A DNA stretch of 14,809 bases from an uncultured Balneolaceae bacterium (GTDB taxonomy: Bacteria; Bacteroidota; Rhodothermia; Balneolales; Balneolaceae). Where the stretch lies: positions 1-14,809 of the forward strand of contig CALJMB010000213.1 in NCBI GenBank assembly GCA_937982515.1, in the 5' to 3' direction. A model generated the notes under the pieces. The model was not told the origin of the DNA. It ran no database searches and saw only the letters and a list, made by a program, of their open reading frames with translations. Positions 14,739 through 14,809 of the stretch are shown piece after piece (position 1 is the stretch's first letter; each line of letters starts with the position of its first letter). Both the position numbers and the translations under genes were made by a program.

Positions 14739-14809
14739 AGTAACTATCCTTATGTTAGATTAAAATGAGGCTTTCTTTGATACACGAAAAACATAGGACT
14801 TTTGGCTCA

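Overview
The window is a moderate-GC bacterial chromosome segment whose recognisable genes are all on the minus strand. The SusC/SusD pair, the PHFLFN-type histidine kinase with a LytTR regulator, the lipoprotein signals and the lack of clear Shine-Dalgarno sites point to the phylum Bacteroidota. A Balneolia/Rhodothermia-type lineage is my best guess, but this is inference from gene content only. No rRNA, tRNA, CRISPR array or intact transposase gene was seen.

Layout from left to right. Positions 1-673 hold trmB (tRNA m7G46 methyltransferase), cut by the window edge. Positions 982-2228 hold a redoxin gene followed closely by pdxH. Positions 2530-3069 encode a small secreted, probably beta-barrel protein. 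Positions 3070-3600 have no convincing gene but contain a possible 171-bp MITE-like remnant. Positions 3601-8262 are a susC/susD outer-membrane import pair with no enzyme gene beside it. Positions 8552-11615 are a three-gene signalling operon. Positions 11616-12438 are gene-free and rich in inverted repeats. Positions 12439-13497 encode a PA0069-type radical SAM protein. Positions 13498-13931 carry a 153-bp REP-like composite palindrome and a good terminator. Positions 13932-14738 encode an unknown lipoprotein.

The most interesting unit is 8552-11615. Its first gene encodes a membrane protein with the architecture of a LytS-type sensor kinase, aligned end to end with the second gene's product, but the phospho-accepting His, the N-box Asn and both glycine boxes are gone. 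The second gene is an intact kinase and the third a LytTR response regulator, and the genes overlap by 4 and 16 bp. The likely reading is a pseudokinase/kinase pair controlling one DNA-binding regulator. The next genes downstream are susCD, separated by a 289-bp leader that contains hexamers related to GCGGAT at 9-10 bp spacing followed by inverted copies, a candidate operator. The proposed circuit, membrane sensing to LytTR to SusCD expression, is inference from gene order.

The gene-poor stretches share related palindromes (CCCCGGCTT...AAGCCGGGG and AGGGCTTTAGCCCT cores) at about 770, 12250-12390 and 13591-13743, so they look like a dispersed REP-type family.
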